A DNA stretch of 20,328 nt. Origin: a virus. A model generated the notes under the pieces. The model worked only from the letters and a program-made list of their open reading frames with translations, did not search any database and had not been told where the DNA came from. Positions 18,229 through 20,328 of the stretch are shown here, piece after piece (the stretch's first letter is position 1; every line of letters starts with the position of its first letter). The DNA is taken from positions 1 to 20,328 of the IMG/VR virus record IMGVR_UViG_3300046689_000442; one strand, 5' to 3'. The position numbers and the translations under genes are program-made.

Positions 18229-18543
18229 ATGGTGGCATTAAGGAACATGGTTTTAGACAGCCCGCAATGTCACCCTGTGAGCATGAAAAAGAACGGCAAC
18301 GAACGCATCGCTTGGAACGTGCGCCGCATCCGGGTCGAAAAGGCGCTGTCGCAGGAGCAACTGGCGACCGATTCAGGCGCCGACCGCTCCTACGTCAGCC
18401 GGCTTGAGCGGGGACTGGAAAACCCCACCGTCGCCATGCTCGACCGCATCGCCAAGGCGCTCGACGTGACCATCGCCGACCTCTCGGCCATCCCGACCGG
18501 CCCCAAGCCGAAGCCGCTGCCGTCCGGGCGGCGTCCGCGTTAA
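18229..18543 (+). CDS. Xre-family HTH transcription regulator (104 aa)
   Basis: Residues 26-88 form an Xre/HTH_3 domain: IAWNVRRIRVEKALSQEQLA, then SGADRSYVSRLERGLENPTV and LDRIAKALDVTIADLS, with the ERGxxNPTV signature. The C-terminus is proline-rich. ATG 18229 follows AAGGAGGTGTA; the inner ATG at 18283 has no comparable site. Divergent to the minus-strand operon at 18140, so probably its repressor or activator. By form it may be a host-type or phage-type repressor. Confidence 0.9.
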   Translation: MVALRNMVLDSPQCHPVSMKKNGNERIAWNVRRIRVEKALSQEQLATDSGADRSYVSRLERGLENPTVAMLDRIAKALDVTIADLSAIPTGPKPKPLPSGRRPR

Positions 18544-18658
18544 CCTTCCAGTTTTCAGGCAACGGGTGTATTAAAAACCATCACTGCTCGTCACGCGCCG
18601 GCAGCGCAACGCTCTAGGCATTCCAGCGTTCTAAAACGGAAGCCTCACTGACCCAATC

Positions 18659-20059
18659 GTGACGATCATCAAGCGGCCCACCCGCTCGTTCTCGTTCACC
18701 GACTGGACGAAGTCGCACCCGCGCGACCAGCATCCCGGCGACCGCCTCGATGCCATGTTCATCGAACTGACCCAAGCCATCCAGACCACGCAGGACGCGC
18801 TCGCCGAAATCAGGCAGCCGAACGGCACGCTCAAGCCGCAGAGCGTCGGCCCCGAACATTTCCGTCACAACTTCATCGCCGAAGTGACCGACGCCATCGC
18901 CAAGACGGTCGAGCCGGTGCGCGCCGCCATCCGTCACGCCGCCGAAAACGTGCAGGAGTACGAAAAGAACGCCGCGCTCTATGCCAAGGATGCCGAAGCC
19001 GCCGTCAGCGTCGCCAAGGAACTGGTCAACGGCTTGAACGCGCTGCGCCAGATCATCGAGCAGCACAGCGGCGCCAACACAAAAGCCGCCAACGACGCCG
19101 ACACCTACGCCACCGATTCGGAAAACTGGGCGAACTACAGCCAAGCGATGGCCGACAACGCCATCGCGGCAAAAGACGAAGCGCTGGCGTGGGCCGAATT
19201 CCTCGCCGGTCCCGTCGTCAACCCGGCCGACGCGCCGGCCTACATCGCCGGTTCCAAATGGCCGCACGGCCTCTACTACCAGCCGGTGCATGGCTCACAG
19301 ATGGCGGGGCTGTGGTCGGCGAAGTGGTGGGCGATCTATGCCCAGCAACTGGTCGGTGGGCTATCAACGTTCTATCTGGGCGGCTGGGCAGAGCCGCCGC
19401 TGCCGGGCGAAGTCAATCCCGACAACGGCATGAACGCGCCAAATCCGATCCCGCCCGGCTCGCTTTATTTCAACACCTCCGATGACCTGCTCTACGTCTG
19501 GAACGGCATCGCGTGGATACCGTCCTCGCAACTGGCGCACGGTTACGCCTCCCGCTTCGTCTACACCGCTGCCACCAACGGCCAGACCGTGTTCTCAGGC
19601 GCCGACGACAACGGCATGGCGCCGGCGGTGCTCACTTCGCCGTCCGACGTTCACTTGAACGGCGTCAAGCTGGTCGAGGGCCATGACTTTGCAATCGACA
19701 AGGCCGCCAACAAACTGACGCTCACCGGCGATGTCGCCGCCGGTTCCGTCGTGCAGTGGGACTTGCTGGTGCCGCCGGAAAACGTGGCGCCGGGCGCGGT
19801 GCTGGCGTGGAAAATTCAGCCCATCACCCCGGACGGCACCACGCAGAATTTTCCGCTGAAATATCAGAACGCCGTTGGCGCCATCGTCGATGCCAATGTC
19901 GGCACCGGCGCGCAACTGGCGCTGTCGCAGGACGGCGTCATTCAGGAAGCCGGCAAGGACTTCACGGCCACCGGCAACAACGTGCATTTCGGCGTGGCGC
20001 CTCCCGCCGACGCCCACATCTGGATGGTCTGGTTCCAGCCGGGGACGGCGCCGCCATGA
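18659..20059 (+). CDS. Tail-fibre-like protein (466 aa)
   Basis: Residues 1-50 (MTIIKRPTRSFSFTDWTKSH, then PRDQHPGDRLDAMFIELTQA) look like the adhesin-attachment start of tail fibres in alphaproteobacterial phages. Residues 45-200 are helical/coiled-coil (IRHAAENVQEYEKN, DADTYATDSENWANYSQAMA). Residues 210-466 are beta-rich with repeated G/D turns (GSLYFNTSDDLLYVWNGIAW, LNGVKLVEGHDFAIDKAA). The start is GTG at 18659 with no good ribosome binding site (GGAAG is 17 nt away), so the start may be wrong by some codons. The stop overlaps the next start as ATGA. Function by family style, not by named domain. Confidence 0.75.
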   Translation: MTIIKRPTRSFSFTDWTKSHPRDQHPGDRLDAMFIELTQAIQTTQDALAEIRQPNGTLKPQSVGPEHFRHNFIAEVTDAIAKTVEPVRAAIRHAAENVQEYEKNAALYAKDAEAAVSVAKELVNGLNALRQIIEQHSGANTKAANDADTYATDSENWANYSQAMADNAIAAKDEALAWAEFLAGPVVNPADAPAYIAGSKWPHGLYYQPVHGSQMAGLWSAKWWAIYAQQLVGGLSTFYLGGWAEPPLPGEVNPDNGMNAPNPIPPGSLYFNTSDDLLYVWNGIAWIPSSQLAHGYASRFVYTAATNGQTVFSGADDNGMAPAVLTSPSDVHLNGVKLVEGHDFAIDKAANKLTLTGDVAAGSVVQWDLLVPPENVAPGAVLAWKIQPITPDGTTQNFPLKYQNAVGAIVDANVGTGAQLALSQDGVIQEAGKDFTATGNNVHFGVAPPADAHIWMVWFQPGTAPP

Positions 20060-20328
20060 CACAGAACGCGCGCGTCGCCCGCTGGGTGCCGACCACCGTC
20101 AACGCCATTTCCGACACCGTGCTCACCACCGAGACACCGCGCCCGCAGGACAATGCCATCCCGACCATATTCGCCGCGCAATCGACCGGCGGCGGCGCCA
20201 CCATCGACTGGGCCACCGACGCCGACATGGCGGCCGGGACCGATGGCCTCAAGGTTGTGTCGCCCAACACGCTGCGCGACGAACAGATGCGCCAGCTTGG
20301 CATCCCGGAAGCCAACTTCGCCGATCCC
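20056..20328 (+). CDS. Second tail-fibre-like protein, 5' part only (91 aa seen)
   Basis: Starts MTQNARVARWVPTTVNAISD and runs off the window. The stretch DWATDADMAAGTDGLKVVSP with NTLRDEQMRQLG fits the (A/T)DAEMxAGTDxxKxVxPxxL repeat common in phage tail fibres. The start overlaps the preceding stop as ATGA, so it is coupled to the previous fibre gene. Confidence 0.75.
   Translation, partial: MTQNARVARWVPTTVNAISDTVLTTETPRPQDNAIPTIFAAQSTGGGATIDWATDADMAAGTDGLKVVSPNTLRDEQMRQLGIPEANFADP

Noticed and set aside
18614-19291. 225-residue open frame on the minus strand
   Set aside because: Glycine/valine/arginine-rich shadow of the tail-fibre-like gene.

Overview
This window reads as part of a temperate tailed bacteriophage genome, or a prophage very close to its phage form. 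The likely host is a GC-rich alphaproteobacterium. The evidence is a tyrosine integrase with an excisionase-like partner, a RecT/exonuclease pair, a primase-helicase pair, a VRR-NUC nuclease, an ArdC-type antirestriction protein, several small HTH regulators and tail-fibre-like genes. The host assignment (Rhizobiales-like, e.g. the Bradyrhizobium/Rhodopseudomonas group) is inference from protein style and base composition.

Layout. 1-1486: end of an unidentified gene, a tiny secreted cysteine-rich peptide, a lysine-rich coiled-coil protein and a 181-aa protein, with two strong terminators. 1487-1690: attachment region holding the 5' half of a tRNA-Pro(TGG), with 11-bp direct repeats on both sides that look like integrase arm sites. 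1691-6152 (minus): integrase, excisionase, small regulators, RecT-like annealing protein and YqaJ-like exonuclease, joined by 1-4 nt stop/start overlaps. 6153-6460: AT-rich divergent control region with operator-like repeats. 6461-9777 (plus): Cro-like regulator, VRR-NUC nuclease, a second putative PD-(D/E)XK protein, Toprim primase and RecA-fold helicase/ATPase. 9752-10390 (minus): serine recombinase, convergent with the helicase and overlapping it.

10387-13909 (minus): a cluster of small genes (tiny membrane peptides, an HTH protein, five unknowns, ArdC) read from a sigma70-like promoter near 13941-13970. 14218-14733 (plus): an RMF-like small protein and an unknown, read from a divergent promoter at 14159-14187 and ended by a strong terminator. 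Most genes in these two divergent units, plus the integrase, start just downstream of a near-identical leader, CCAACCAA-GGACCAA, containing the ribosome binding site. I count ten copies. It resembles in principle the start-associated sequences of cluster K mycobacteriophages and is the most distinctive feature of the window.

14787-15061: noncoding, dominated by a nested inverted repeat with a perfect 15-bp hairpin. 15062-15510: a zinc-binding HGG-motif protein and a possible small-terminase-like protein. 15731-18140 (minus): a dense operon of ten small phage proteins, including two or three DNA-binding proteins. 18229-18543 (plus): an Xre-family regulator divergent from that operon. 18659 to the end: a tail-fibre-like protein and the start of a second one. 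No large terminase, portal, capsid or lysis gene is recognisable here.
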